Assembly (NCBI GenBank): GCA_037157565.1
Contig: JAZHRO010000014.1
Coordinates: forward strand, 98,611,501 to 98,675,500
Length of the DNA: 64,000 bases
Source of the DNA: Thalassia testudinum
Taxonomy: Eukaryota > Streptophyta > Magnoliopsida > Alismatales > Hydrocharitaceae
Direction: 5' to 3'
A program made the translations under genes and the position numbers. The notes below the pieces were generated by a model, which saw only the letters and a program-made list of their open reading frames with translations, did no database searches and had not been told where the DNA came from. Position 1 is the stretch's first letter, and each line of letters opens with the position of its first letter. Below, piece by piece: positions 44,283 to 56,928 of this stretch.

Positions 44283-46721
44283 TGATTGTACAACAAAAAT
44301 GCACCAACAATTGTGCCATCTTGTGCTATTTCTTAGCATTACCAGTGTATATTAGGTAGCCATAGTCGCATTTGCAAAAATAAATGCATGCATGCATTTA
44401 TTTGAGAGGGGAGGAGAGTGAATAAAATGGCCTTGAAATTAACGTATTTCTCAAGTGCTGCCTCGCAAATTCACCATCTTTATTTTTATTTTTATTTTGG
44501 CTTTGAATTTCTCCCCGCGATTGTAGGGCATTGCAGCTTCTTCTTCGCACCATTCTCTGCACCAGCTTGCCCTGCCAGCCGCATGCACAGCCATGCACAG
44601 CCCAGAGCATGGCTATGCTTGCCTCCATCCTCTTTAAAAAGCTCTCCTCGCTTCCTTGCATGGGGAACCTGGTCCACACAACACACACAGATAGCATCTT
44701 CTTCTTCCAGGCCGTCTCCTCCCCTGTCCCCTCCATACGCAGCCTCTCTTCCTCCTAAGGAGCTACGCTACGGGTAGGAGCAGCTCACAGTGGTACACTA
44801 CTACAAATATGAGTCGAAACACCGCCCAGCTCATCAAAGAGCCGGTGGGCGTGGTGGTTCTCCTCTCTGCTTTCGTCATTCCATCCATTTCCGCCATTGC
44901 CATAGAGTCAAGCTTTGAAGCTTAACTGCAACTGTAGAAGGCGCTGACCACCTCTCTCTTGCACGCAGGCCACCCTGCATGCCAGCACCCAGCGCAGCTC
45001 CTTCTGCGCACGTGCCAGCCCGCTCCACAGCCACCGCACACACTGAACTAGGTGTAGCCGGTCCACTGCGCCGAGAGCACACTGTAGCTACTATTCATGC
45101 TAGAGAGCGCGACACTGTAGGTACAGTGCAGTGACTAGAATGTTTCTCACTTATCTGGTCACCGCATGCTCTCTCTCCGCGCCACTACCATCGCCAGGCC
45201 TTCCGAGCACGCCTGCGCCCGCGTCTCTCCCTGCACCTGCTTCCGCATAACCCCACGCCCGTTGCATCTGCTCCAGCACCCGCTTCTTCACCCGCGTTTC
45301 CCCTCAGTGCGCAGCGGGGTGCACTGCAGTCCGCAGCGCACTTCGCTACAGTCCCTCCCTCCCGCCCGCTCCCTCTAGTGTGCGAGCGCGTCTTCGTGTG
45401 CCTACACGCCGGCACCTACGCGTGGACCACCAGACGTCGGCCGCTGCATCCAGACGGCTTAACTCACCGCACCTCTTCCTCCAGTAGATGATCTCTCTCT
45501 CTCTCTCTCTCTCAGACACTCACCTCATGCACACACACACACCACACTTGTACACACTCACGTGCACACTTACTCACTCACTCGTACATGACTATATACT
45601 TATATATATATATACATATATATATATTTATATATATATATATTTATATACATATATATATACATATATATCTATAGATATAAATACATACATACATACA
45701 TACATATATATATATATATCTACATATATCTATATACATAGATACTTATATTAATATATCTATATACATATATACATATATATAACTATATACATATATT
45801 ACTATATATATATATATATATACATGTATATCTAATAATAAATATGTAAATATATATATATACATACATACATCTATCTATATATATATTTATATATCTA
45901 TATATACATACATACATACATATACAAATATATATCTATATATTTATATATATATAAATACATATATATATATGCAAAAATCAATCTATATATATTTACA
46001 TACCTTTATACATATATATATATTTTTTCATATCACCTACCACATGTTGTATCACGGGAATATCTGCACCAGTTGCTGATATTCCCTGATACACGCGTAC
46101 AAAAAACATCCTCGTGCACATCTTCCACCCATCCATCCTACACTCCATGCAGCACTTCGTCCTGTTGGTTGCGTCTTCCTAGACGACGATCAACTCAACA
46201 CCATGTTACACACCATTTCCACCTCCACCCCCACCCCTATATACATTTATAATATATACATATATATATACTATATTTATATTATTTCTATTTCTCTCTC
46301 CTACCATTAAAAAGATAAAAAAATATACAAAAGAGAAAAGATAATCCTTGACTTGCAGGTACTCAGTCTTGCGAATAGCAAGACCAGTTTTGGAACCCTA
46401 ATTTGGCTCAAAGCCAAGAACCTAATTTTGAGGGTATACCTCAAGGACGAAAATTACCAGAAAAAAATCTTAAATAAGAAAAACACCAAAAACATAATAA
46501 ACAAACGGAAGAGATTCGTTGTAGGAAAGCACGTAGAAACTTATTCACCTCTAATCCCGCTTCCCTGAGTTCGACCCTAGGCCTAAAAGTGACCAAGATA
46601 AAATAAAGTAGGCCAGGTTAAAAATTTTGCAAAAAGATGGTTAGGCTCGATTTAGGTTAACCATATATGCATTTCAACGATTAAATCACCATATTAACAC
46701 AACCTATCTGGGTCTACACCA
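44283..46721 (+). repeat. Solo LTR X
   Basis: 2439 bp, TGATTGTACA to GTCTACACCA, with perfect GTACC duplications (44278-44282, 46722-46726). The U5 box TTCCCTGAGTTCGACCC at 46561-46577 shows plus orientation. The interior has a (CT)n run (about 45490-45513), CA-rich sequence, about 430 bp of TA/TACA microsatellite (45597-46031), and GC-rich stretches whose open frames I do not count as genes. Confidence 0.88.
45488..46031. repeat. Compound microsatellite inside LTR X
   Basis: (CT)n, then CACA-rich, then long TATA/TACATA sequence. The tyrosine/isoleucine open frame across it is repeat sequence only. Confidence 0.85.
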
Positions 46722-46726
46722 GTACC

Positions 46727-48384
46727 ATATCTTTGTTGCCCTCCTTTTATGGTATTACTAGGGAGGACCCCTACCAACATTTGGTGGAATTCACTGAGGT
46801 CTGTTCCATGGTGAAGCTCCAAGGCTTTACTGATGAAGCACTGATGAGGACTCTATTCCCATTCTCCCTAAAGGATAAGGCCAAGGACTGGTATCATACC
46901 CTCGATGCAAGGGTAAATGATTGGGGCACCCTTAAGGGAGAATTCTTGAAAAAGTATTTTCTATGAGTAAGACCAACCATTACATAAGTGAGATTATGGG
47001 TTTTACTCAATAGGAAGGGGAGCAATTTAATGAGACCTGGGAGCACTTTAATGACCTTCTTAGGTTATGCCCCCACCATCAGGTGCCAAGATGGCAGTTG
47101 GTCGAAAGGTTCTATAACGGATTATCTGAAAGGCATAGGCAAACCATCGATGCAGCCTTTGCAGGAACCTTGATGACCAAAACTGAGGATGAAGCCTGGG
47201 CATTATTTGAAACATTAAGTGAAAACTCCATACATATGTCCTCTGCCTATCAAGAAAGAAAACCATCAATCTTGCAGAGGAAGATAGAGGCCCATGAAGC
47301 TGGGGCTACTTAGGATTTGGCTTATCAAATTCAATTATTGAATAAAAACTTTGATAGGCTTTTAGCAAAACTTGCATGAACCCTCAAGCAGCCTCTATCT
47401 TTTAGGCTTCAAGTAAATGCTCCATTTGCCAAAGCACAATGCACGACACTGCGGAGTGCCACCAGGCAAATCAATTCCCTGAGTTGATTTAGGCTGACTT
47501 GAACGTGGCCCAAGGTTTCCGCTCACCTCCTCGCAATAACCCTTATTCCAATACCTATAATCCGGGTGGCAGAACCAACCAAACTTCTCTTGGAAGCAAG
47601 GTGATGCTTCTCACCACAGGGAATACAAGACCCCTACCTCCCCAACCCATATACCAACCTTCCTATGAAAACCCTCCTTAGAGTAAGCCCTCTGAGATGG
47701 ATGAACTTAAAGCCATGATTAAAGTGATGCAAGAGCATCAGAATATGGTCATCCAATCTTAGAATAAGATGATTACTGATATGCAATCCCAAATTGGTCA
47801 TCTTACTGAGGCAGTTAGGCAAAGTAATCTGGGGAAGTTGCCTATCTCTTCTGAGGAGAACCCAAATGGCAAGGGGGTCGTATTCAGGCAGCATGCCCAA
47901 GCTGTGATCGTGTTGAGGACTGGAAGGAAAATTGACAAGCCTACTAACACTCCTACAGTTACGTCTCAGAATCCCCCTCCTACACCCGACCTAACTTCCA
48001 TCTCCACCGAGGAAGAGCCACACTACTCTCCCTCGCTTGAAATCACCCACAATGAGGATGTCGTCATTCCACCACCCCTCTCCCGCCATGACGACCCCTC
48101 TACCCCGAAGCTGAGGGTGCCCTATCTAGAGCACCTATCTGCTCCTGGGGAATCTTCTGTTGGCTAGCCTGGAGCCAAAGATAGGATGGAGGAGATTATG
48201 GACACTTTTAGGTAAGTCCAGATCAACTTGCCTCTGTTGGAAGCTATCAAATAGATCCCGTCCTATGCCAAGTTTCTAAAGACCTATGCACCCAAAAGTG
48301 TCAATCTAGGAGACAAGTCCAAGTCAAAATCATCCTTCCTGACCATGTTAACTCGATTCTCCAACATGGAACACCCCTCAAAGT
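46727..48384 (+). pseudogene. Q gag, main part and linker
   Basis: Resumes in frame as ISLLPSFYGITREDPYQHL, then LFPFSLKDKAKDWYHTL and GTLKGEFLKKYFL. After a frame change come WEHFNDLLRLCPHHQVPRWQ, VERFYNGLSERHRQTIDA and SENSIHMSSAYQ. Further on, SNTYNPGGR and VLRTGRKIDKPT (the LRSGK-type linker), and INLPLLEAIK near 48225 before the protease. Several stops and shifts. It is a different gag lineage from R, T and TRG. Confidence 0.85.
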
Positions 48385-49302
48385 GAAAAACCTAAGGGCC
48401 CCGTATATTTCAGTGGTTATAGGTAACCAACACATTGACGAGGCTCTGCTCGATCTGGGAGTAGGGGTGAACATTTTACCGAGCTCTGTCTATGACCTTT
48501 TGGGAGGAGGTAAGTTAAAACCTAGCCCAATCATCCTCCAGGTCACAGACAGATAACTTAAGACACCTCGAGGATTACTGGAAGATGTCTTAGTAAGAGT
48601 GGAGGACTTCTTCTTCCCTGTTGACTTTCTTGTGCTAGATACTGACCCTTCCAATAAGCCCACCAAGCCATCCATTATTTTGGGACACCCCTTCTTTGCC
48701 ACAGCCAACACCTCTATCAATTGTAGATCAGGGGCACTTAAAATGGGCTTTAGGAACAAGAAGATCCGATTGAATGTTTTTGATACCTACAAGCAATCCA
48801 AATTTGAAGATTGTTCTCAAATTGAGGTTGTTGATGAAATAATTGAGGAGACTACTCCAGCACTCTTATGTAGAGATCCCCTTCAAAAGGTCATATCTAA
48901 GGACCATCCTCTGACTATTGAAGAAACTAAAGGGGAAATACCTGAATTAGAAGAGTTGCTGGGGATACACACGGAATCTCTATCCCCACCCTGGACTGTG
49001 AAGGTAGACCCACTACCTGACGTGGGGATGTATCAACTTAAACCCTCAATCCAAAAGACTCCTGAGTTGGAGTTGAAACCCCTCCCAAGCACATTGAAAT
49101 ATGCTTTCCTTGGCCCTAATGACATGCTCCTCATTATTATCTTATCTGCATTATCTGAAATGCAGGAGGGAGCTCTGCTTGAGTGTTTACAAAGGCACAA
49201 GGAAGCAATTTCCTAGTCAATTGATGATATTAAGGGTGTTGATCCCTCCCTTTGCATGCATCATATATACACGGACGAGTCTATGAAACCTTTCTGAGAC
49301 AT
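48385..49302 (+). pseudogene. Q protease and start of RT
   Basis: VVIGNQHIDEALLDLGVGVN gives the active-site region, where DLGAS has become DLGVG. LKTPRGLLEDVLV and FFFPVDFLVLDTDPSN follow, with IILGHPFFATANTSINC. A 205-codon open stretch (48599-49216) ends with LKPLPSTLKYAFLGPND, LECLQRHKEAIS and, after a stop, DDIKGVDPSLCMHHIYTDES. Cut at MKPF by solo LTR M1. Confidence 0.85.
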
Positions 49303-50700
49303 TGTTGAAGCTACGAGTTGCTACACTAATGTATTTGGTTTTGAAAAGCCTATCATCGTAGTGTGAAAGCGATGAACACGTGTTCGACAAATAAAATTTA
49401 TACCGAAATAGAAATCTTGGGTCAAACTCAGGGAGGCTACATCGATCTATATTCACAATTATATTTTTTTTAGAATTTTTTGTTGAAAAGTGAAGTGATG
49501 TAATTACAATGAAGCCATATTAACAATAAAAATAAATGAGAGAGAGAGAGAACATGCATTCAATAATTGAAAATGTTTATACAATAAAACCTGAAAAGAA
49601 TTACACTAGAAAGTGAGAAATCAGCTACACTAGAAAGCAGTAAAGAAGAATGGGAAGAGAGAAGTTATCCTCCTTGACGACTGCTTGGAGGATGAGCCAG
49701 ACAAGATGTCGCCTGGATGAAGGAGGACGAAGCAGGAAGAAGGAGGACAAAGTAGGAGGAATGAGAACGGGGTAGCACGTCATTGTCGTCGCGGGATTCA
49801 CTTCCGAAATGAGAGCAAAAATTTGACTTTATCTTGCGAGGAGCATCCCAGGTGTGGGACACGCTTCTCTTGAGCTTTGGAGAGGTAGAGGAGAGAAGGA
49901 AGGGATGAGAATTTCGTGTGGAGGGGTCTCCTTTTATAGCTGCAAGGAGTGAGGGCAATTTGGTCAATTTAATTTGAAAAACATTAAATCAGGGGTCTTT
50001 AGTGATGGATAAAATCATCGTTAAAGCCCCATCGTGGGCGTAGTGGGGCGGCACCCGCACGCTCGCTCGCCTCCTCAATGCTCAATGCCTTTCCATGTTC
50101 TTAAATCTTGGTCGTTCAATCGCGAGATAGAACGACTGAGATGCACCCTCGCCCACCTTTTCAGCGCACGCATACGCATGCTATCCCGCATTACACGCAG
50201 GCGTGCGTGGGTGCTTCATCTTGATTGAGCTAGCGTGGCCGCTGGATCATGATCATGCAGTCGATTGGGCAGCCGAGATGGCACCACGTGCGAATTAAGT
50301 CGATTTTCACGCCATTAGGCTGCGATCATCGATCCGAATCAATCCGTAAGGTCGGATTTGTCATTTGAAGTGCAGATTCAAACCATCTTGGCCCTTGATC
50401 TTCTATGGTTCCCCGATCTCTATCTGATGCTACAGATGTCTGATTAGGGCGATCTTGGAGTCGTTGAACTCCAATCATCGCCCTGATCACACCTGTTTGG
50501 TTGGAACTTCGATCCGAGGCCCTGATAAAAATTTTGCCCTGTCCCTGAACATAAAAGGAGATAATTAACCTCCATTTTATTCAAACTAATCTAAATTCAA
50601 GATGATGCATGTTATGCAAAATTTATAGTATGCAATGCAATTCTATGCTTAAGAACATGTATAAATAGGCATCTTATGTAATGTAAACATGTTTACATTA
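49303..50700 (-). repeat. Solo LTR M1
   Basis: About 1398 bp between GACAT duplications (49298-49302, 50701-50705). A minus-strand TATA box (CTATAAAAG) lies at 49931-49939; the minus-strand U5 box is at 49417-49438. Related to the 3' LTR of T. Q's frame rejoins across it (MKPF to MQSRLNP). Confidence 0.82.
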
Positions 50701-51072
50701 GACATGCAGAGCAGGCTCAACCCCAATATGCGGGAGGTTGTTAAAAAGGAGATTCTGAAATGGTTGGATGTAGGGATTATTTATCCCATTTCAGATAGTA
50801 AATGGGTCAGTCCTATTCATGTGGTGCCCAAAAAGGCAGGAATCACTGTGGAAGAGAACGAACGAGGAGAGTTGGTGTCCACTAGACCCTCAACTAGTTG
50901 GAGGGTCTGCATTGATTACTGTCGTTTGAACACGGCTATCCAGAAAGGCCATTTCCCCTTACTGTTTATCGATCAAATTTTGGAATGACTGGAGGGGAAC
51001 AAGTACTTCTGTTTCCTTGATGGGTATTCTGGATACAATCAGATAGCCATCTTTCCAAATGATCATGATGGG
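50701..51072 (+). pseudogene. Q reverse transcriptase fragment
   Basis: SRLNPNMREVVKKEILKWLD, GIIYPISDSKWVSPIHVVPK, WRVCIDYCRLNTAIQKGHFP and FCFLDGYSGYNQIAI. The sequence stops before the catalytic FxDD motif and joins the 3' LTR directly. Confidence 0.88.
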
Positions 51073-52615
51073 TATTGGCTTAAGTACATATGGAATACAT
51101 TTCCTTATAGTTTAATGACCTAAGCTAAGTAGTAATTAATCTTCGCTTACGAATATTTTTGTATCTGCTTTGCATTCTAATACATACATTTATACTTCTT
51201 ATTTGATATGTGCATGCAGAAAAAAAAATAAAGGTATAATAGGTGGATGGACATGAATTAGCATTTGAAGGAGGGTATGCCCATAATTGTCCCTCATTGC
51301 CACTCCCTCCGCCAGCGTTCAAATCCAACAGTTGTGCATGCAAAGGAGGAGGTGGGCGATGTGGATCTGGAACTTTATATCTTCGGGGTTTTGAGGCAAG
51401 TGCACCAGGGGGGGCCTCTCCACCGTGAACCAGAGCATGCACTGTAGCCAGCCGCACGCACTATGACACCCTCATCGATCGCAACCAACCTGCGTGCGCA
51501 TTCCCTCACCGTGCATAGCCACACCCGCGCAGCAACGCCCGTGCATGAAGTAGCCGCTCATCACACAGTAGCCCCACTGCGTGCACCCTCCTAGCGTGCA
51601 CGTGCAGGCTTGTGCACACACCCCTCGCATGCAACGCGTCGACCTCCGCACATGGCAGCAGTACGCTCGACTTCCTCGGTGCATGCATACCTCTCTATGA
51701 CCGTGAACAACAACTTCTTGCATGGCCTCTCCTTCTTCCTCTTCTTCTTCTCCAACAAGGAGTAGGAACCCAACACCACCGGTTACACCCCACACGTAGC
51801 TGCCACTACACACCACCATTCTCCACGTCGTCGCCTCTGTTGAGCTCTCCTCGACCTCATGAGCTCGACCACACCCTTAGACATGGCACCCGTGACCATG
51901 TCCACCGGTGAGCCACCTCCACCGTCACTGCTCATCCTCGTCGTTGGCATCAACTCCAACCGCCGTTCAGAGAGCCACCACCACCATCGGAAAGCTCTCG
52001 TCATGGTGGACCTTCCTCGAGCTCCTCGGCCTCGACCATCGACTCCTCTTCACGCAAGATCCAGAGGAATAATTCCTCTATTTTTCTTTCTAATAAAAAT
52101 TACCAAACATGCCATTGCCGAAACACTATTACAATATTTGATTAATTAATCTATTTGAGTGAAATTTCATTCATGCACTTAAGGTTTATATTATTTCTTT
52201 CATGCACTTTACTCTTATATGTTGAGTTTGACACATACATAAAATCTCATTAAGGTACTCACACAACCTAAAAGAGAAAGCCAAATTTCTTGAAATATAG
52301 TTATGTTACATGTCATTGCAGGTTATTTCATGGAAGGAAAATTACATTCATACCCCTGCATTCTTAAATTATCATGTGTTCCTTCTTTTCACCTTGTTTC
52401 GCAACAAATTTGAGCATGGATTGTGCACTTGATTAAATACAAAGGAAAAATATTTTGTGAATTTATTGCATCTAATTCTCCCTGTGCATATGACCTCATC
52501 CACCATGGCTAGTTTTATTGATAAATATTTTTGTTCTGGATTTTTCCACCATGTGATTTCACTGTGACGATATATTTTTCTGACATTATTTTTGCAAGCA
52601 AAAAATTCCCGACCA
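51073..52615 (+). repeat. Q 3' LTR, 5' end missing
   Basis: Homologous to 41267-42805 from GGCTTAAGTACATATGG onward; ends CCCGACCA. U5 box at 52478-52497. The first ~30 bases and any polypurine tract are absent. Confidence 0.85.
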
Positions 52616-53288
52616 CTGATCGCCTTTTAAGGATCTTTGTGGAGGACCCTCACTTGGAAATTTCCATTGTTGATACTTTTCCAAATGAGTCAATTTTGAT
52701 AGTCTCAATTGTCCAGATCCTGTGGTTTGCTGACCTGGTGAATTATTAGGCATTGGTCAAGTCCTAAAGGACTGAACCAAACAATAAAGGGATAAATTCT
52801 ATGACAAGGCTAAATAATATTTCTGAAAGGACCCTGAACTCGATCGCATCTACTTCCATCAGATTATCCAGAGATGCATGCGATAGAGTGGGTTTCAAAG
52901 TATCTTGACCTTCTGACAAACATCTGCGTGTGGTGGTAACTTCTCTGATAAGAAGATGATTGCAAAGATTTTGCAATCCAAATTTTATTGGTTGCCTCTC
53001 TTTATTGATGCCCAATAGTACTTGCGGTCATGTACACGCTACCAGCCAATTGGAAACATGACCAGGGAGACATGATGCCCCTAAACTTGATTCTACCTAT
53101 GGAAATTTTTAACATTTGAGGCATCAAATTTATTGGACTTTTCATCCCTTCCTTTAGACACTAATATATACTGGTTGCTATCGACTATGTGTCTAATGTA
53201 TTAAGCCTATCCCAATCTGGACTAACAACCACAACATGGTCGTAGACTTGTAAGGAGGAATATCTTTAGCTAGTTTGGGACACCTGGT
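52616..53288 (+). pseudogene. R element integrase, decayed
   Basis: Resumes R after Q: EDPHLEISIVDTFPNES, then FADLVNY. The integrase region is recognisable across frames: ACGGNFSDKKMIAKILQSKF, YWLPLFIDAQ, QPIGNMTRE, IKFIGLFIPSF and YILVAIDYVSN. It reaches FGTPG, where the LTR of T interrupts. Zinc-finger histidines and some catalytic-core residues are lost. Confidence 0.8.
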
Positions 53289-53292
53289 AAGT

Positions 53293-54963
53293 GCATTTTC
53301 GCGAGTGAAAATTAGGGTTTCAGAGAACCCGTTGTCCTAGTCGCAAAATCCTTTAACCAAATAGAATTTATACCGAAACCTAAGATGTGCCCTAGGTCGA
53401 ATACAAGGAGGCAATGTTTGATTCTTTGAAAATCGCATTTTACTTTGTTTCTTTTTGGTATTTTATATCTGCTTTTTTTTTTGGCATTTTATGATGGTGT
53501 GGAAACAAGTAGGAATATTTTCTACACTAAGCTATTCTAGAAAGCAAGAAAGAACCATTCTACTTACTAAGTATGAAGGAAGAGAGTGAGAATCAAAAAC
53601 TTCTTCTAGATAAATGCTTGACAAATATTTATTACAAATGCTTCTACACTATGAAAGGACTAAAAGGGAAAGGGGGTGAGAGAAATCCTCTTTGTCGACT
53701 GCTCGGAGGATGAAGCTAAGTTGACATGGCCTAGACGAAGATGTTAAGGAGTTGGAGGAAGGAGAAAGACATCGAAAGATGAGGGGAGGATGGCCGACAT
53801 CGCGGCGTGATCTGCTTCCAGGAATGGGGTTGAGAAGATGGCCGATGAGAGCTCCATGAATGGTGATGAGAGGCTAGAAAATAATTTTTCTTTTCTCTAG
53901 TGGAGCATCCCAAAGGCTTGGGACACAAGCTCAAGGTGTGTTTCAAGCTCTAGAGTAGGTGAGGAGAGCATAGGAAGGGATTAAGAGAAATGGGAGTGGT
54001 GTAGGGCTTTATATAGTGATGGAGAAGGGTGTATTTGCGTGCATGGGTCAACAACGACATTTAAAATGTTGCTGAAGACTTGCCTTGGATGTTACTAAAG
54101 CGCATGCACCACCGCTGGTGCTCGCTTGCTAAGGCATGGTCGGCGATCAGTTGTTAGATTGTAATCTCGTGGCTAAGCATTGCACGAAGATCACGTCTCT
54201 CGATTGCATCAGATGCCGCATGAGATCATGCATCCAATCGTGCGTAAACTCAAATTGCGCCATCTGTGTAGCCACGTAGTGCCATAGGCACTACTTGATC
54301 ATCATCGAACGGCGTTGGTTGCACCGTCGCTTCCCTTGCCACTGTGAAGTAGTTGGTGGAGGGTGATGTGGCTCGATCAGGTGCATTGACCTTAGATCAC
54401 ACAGCCTAATTTATTCCGTGCTTTAGTTGAGCGAACGCAAATTGAGTTTCAAACGTGGGTCGTTGCTTTGGGAGTGCCTCTGCCCGCCGTTGCGCCAAAG
54501 AGGCCTGAATGTTGTGTTTTTTATTTTCGAGCAGCTGAGGGTCATGTGATCTTAGCCATTGGATTTTCATCCAATGGCTAGGATCTCATGTGGGAGGCAT
54601 CCTTGGGAAAGAAGGGTGGCTACGTTGGGCGATCTGGATGGTACCACATGGCACCATCTAGACCATCCACCTTTCTTTGCTTATAGAGGATGCTATGGTG
54701 CTCAGATCGAGATGATTTTCACGTTGCTAAACTACGATCATCGCTTTGGATTCATCCATACAGTTGAATTTTTCATTTGAATCTTCAAAATGTATCTCCC
54801 TATTTCTTGGGGACAATAATGCATGAATTACTATACAATTTATACCAATCATCCTAAATGTAATATGATGAATATTATGCAGTATTTATACTGTGGAATG
54901 TAATGCTAAGCTTAGAAACTGACATAAGTAGGCATTTTATCATGAATAAATGCATGTTTATCA
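53293..54963 (-). repeat. 3' LTR of T (M family)
   Basis: About 1671 bp, TGCATTTTCG (left boundary uncertain by a few bases) to TGTTTATCA. Minus-strand TATA box CTATATAAAGCC at 54005-54016; U5 box at 53391-53414. Similar along its length to M1. A purine tract follows on the right, so it is the 3' LTR of a minus-strand element. Confidence 0.75.
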
Positions 54964-56196
54964 TACCCCCATGCCTATCTTTTGCTAGTCCCCAGAAAAA
55001 TTAACATAAATGCTATATATAAAATAGAATCAAGATTTGATCACTTAGGCAAGATTTGTTGGTTAACATTAGAAAATTTCAACTAAGGACCTAATTACAC
55101 AGACTCGACATTGCTCGAGTGCCTACCAAAATGGAGACCACCCAAGTCTTCACCTTATTTTGAAAAGGGAAGATACATTTTTTTTGCTTTTTCTTCCTTT
55201 CTATTTATCATTATTATTTTATTTTTATTTTTATTTATTTTTTATTTATTTTAGAGTTGATAGTTTCAGGATAACTTTTTACGGCTACCCGACCTGCCCA
55301 AGACTTGAAAAGGACTCTAACTGCTAGGCATCTTATCGTGAAAGTTGTGATAGACTCACTCAACAACAATTAAAATAGACTTTGGATTTCTACACCCCTA
55401 GGTGACCATGGAAAAGAAGATGTTGCCTAAAGGTTTATCTATCCGACCAGTAGCTTTCTCCCTACGTTTATTTTTGTGGGATCAACACAAGAGTGCACCT
55501 AGTGTATATCTCCCCAGATCATCCTACTTCCCCGCTTCTTCCTTAAATGTTTTGGAATTTTTGTGTGTTTTATGAGCTGGGATCTGGAGAACTAGCCAAT
55601 GGGCTGTTACCTTTGACAACTTGCCAACTATACTCGTGCAGTGAAGTGTGGCATATTTCTTTTTTCATTTTTTCCTTTTTCTATTCTTTTTCTTATTTTA
55701 AGTAGGTGCTTCCCTGATCTAAGATTTACCTAAAGGCAATAGTGCAAGAGAATGGTCCTGTGGCTAGGCTCTATACAATAGGCCAATAGGCTGTTACCCA
55801 TGATAATTTTCCAGTCATACCACCCAAGAAGGTTCATTAGCTACCCCATTTCCATTAGAACCATCGAGGAGCGAGTCAGTGCAAAACATGTGCAGATGCT
55901 TAGACTATAAGTCCCTTCAAATCAGATGGCAGGTTGATAAGTCGTGTACTTATCATCCCAATTTATTGACCAAATTAAAATAAAATTACTTGGCTAGGAC
56001 CAGAGACCAAGTCCCCATTTTTGTGGACACCTGGGCTGATTAAGCCTGAAGACTTGAAGAGTCTAAGTGTTTAGGTCTTAGCGTAACATTTCCTAAAGTT
56101 AACAACTCCTAATGCCTAAGTACTCTTTCCCTAATTTTTTTTTAAATATAAGAAACTACTGTTATGGAACTGACAAAATAATCATAATGCATCCAA
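54964..56196 (-). other. T polypurine tract and 3' non-coding block
   Basis: The minus strand ends GGCATGGGGGTA against the LTR. About 1.2 kb, non-coding, with a T/A-rich tract (about 55190-55257) and a diverged internal repeat (AGCCAATGGGCTGTTACC near 55592, GGCCAATAGGCTGTTACC near 55778). Confidence 0.6.
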
Positions 56197-56228
56197 CCCC
56201 CCATGAATAGCTTATGCAATGTCCTCAT
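56197..56228 (-). other. GAGGACATTGCA / purine tract motif (T)
   Basis: On the minus strand GAGGACATTGCATAAG is followed by CTATTCATGGGGGG. The counterpart of 1505-1535 in TRG and 23644-23677 in P. Confidence 0.55.
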
Positions 56229-56335
56229 TGTAAAATAAAGGCATGAAAAGGGATAAAATAGAAAAATATCACCTATATTCCATGAAAGTCCGGTCAATTC
56301 TAAAACAAACTGTACAAATGCTGAGTTTGTTGCCT

Positions 56336-56860
56336 TCAGCTAGGCATAGTCCTTAGATAAAAATTATAGACATTGAGGCTGCAAGAGCAATGTTTCCGGG
56401 CCCTAAGATATGGGTCCCGGAGGGTGAAAGTGGGCTTTCCAAAGAGATGATCTATGACAATGACAAGCTGGTGATGCAGGGAGAGCCCAAATGGTCTCCA
56501 ATAGGAGTTTTGTTGACTTAATATAATGGAGGTTTGGGTAGGTGCTGGATTTGTGCAATGGTCGGGTGAAAAAGGACGATGAGGTTTTCGTGATGTGTTG
56601 GGGGTTTGTAATGTTTGTGTGTACTTTAGAATACCAAACTTTTCAAGAGTTTCTCCCCAAATTTCAATTTCAACCTCAAAATCTGGGTGCTTGATCCAAC
56701 CATTCTGATCTTTGTGATTTCCACTAATTATTTGAACCTCAAAATCTAAAAATTTAGGATAAGGACGTTGTTGGGTTTTAACTTGATCAAGTGAATTTTC
56801 CAACAAGTTCCTAATTTCATAAATATTTCCCTCATCCTGGTTTGCCACTGCTGGTTGCAT
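56336..56860 (-). CDS. Unknown open frame downstream of T protease
   Basis: A 174-codon frame starting MQPAVANQDEGN, with GWIKHPDFEVEIEIWGETLE. It holds the position that 1677-2054 holds in TRG. No domain is recognised. It has stayed open for 525 bases in an element otherwise full of stops, which is why I list it; chance remains possible. Confidence 0.35.
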   Translation of the reverse strand: MQPAVANQDEGNIYEIRNLLENSLDQVKTQQRPYPKFLDFEVQIISGNHKDQNGWIKHPDFEVEIEIWGETLEKFGILKYTQTLQTPNTSRKPHRPFSPDHCTNPAPTQTSIILSQQNSYWRPFGLSLHHQLVIVIDHLFGKPTFTLRDPYLRARKHCSCSLNVYNFYLRTMPS

Positions 56861-56928
56861 ATCTTTAATGTCCTCAATTATTCCTACAACCTCGTGATTT
56901 TATTCCTGAGTTTGGGTTGGGTTGGCCA

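Larger units (their letters stand above)
41243..52615 (+). mobile_element. Q: gypsy (Athila-like) element, internally deleted
   Basis: 5' LTR 41243-42805, tRNA-Asp primer site, leader, gag, protease, partial RT, 3' LTR to 52615. It sits in R with flanks TTGAT (41238-41242) and CTGAT (52616-52620). R's VVD / L.R motif rejoins across it. Solo LTRs X and M1 are nested inside. The end of pol, the polypurine tract and the first ~30 bases of the 3' LTR were lost in one deletion at about 51072. Confidence 0.85.

Noticed and set aside
45488..45754. Tyrosine/isoleucine-rich open frame
   Set aside because: A translation of CT, CA and TA microsatellites.
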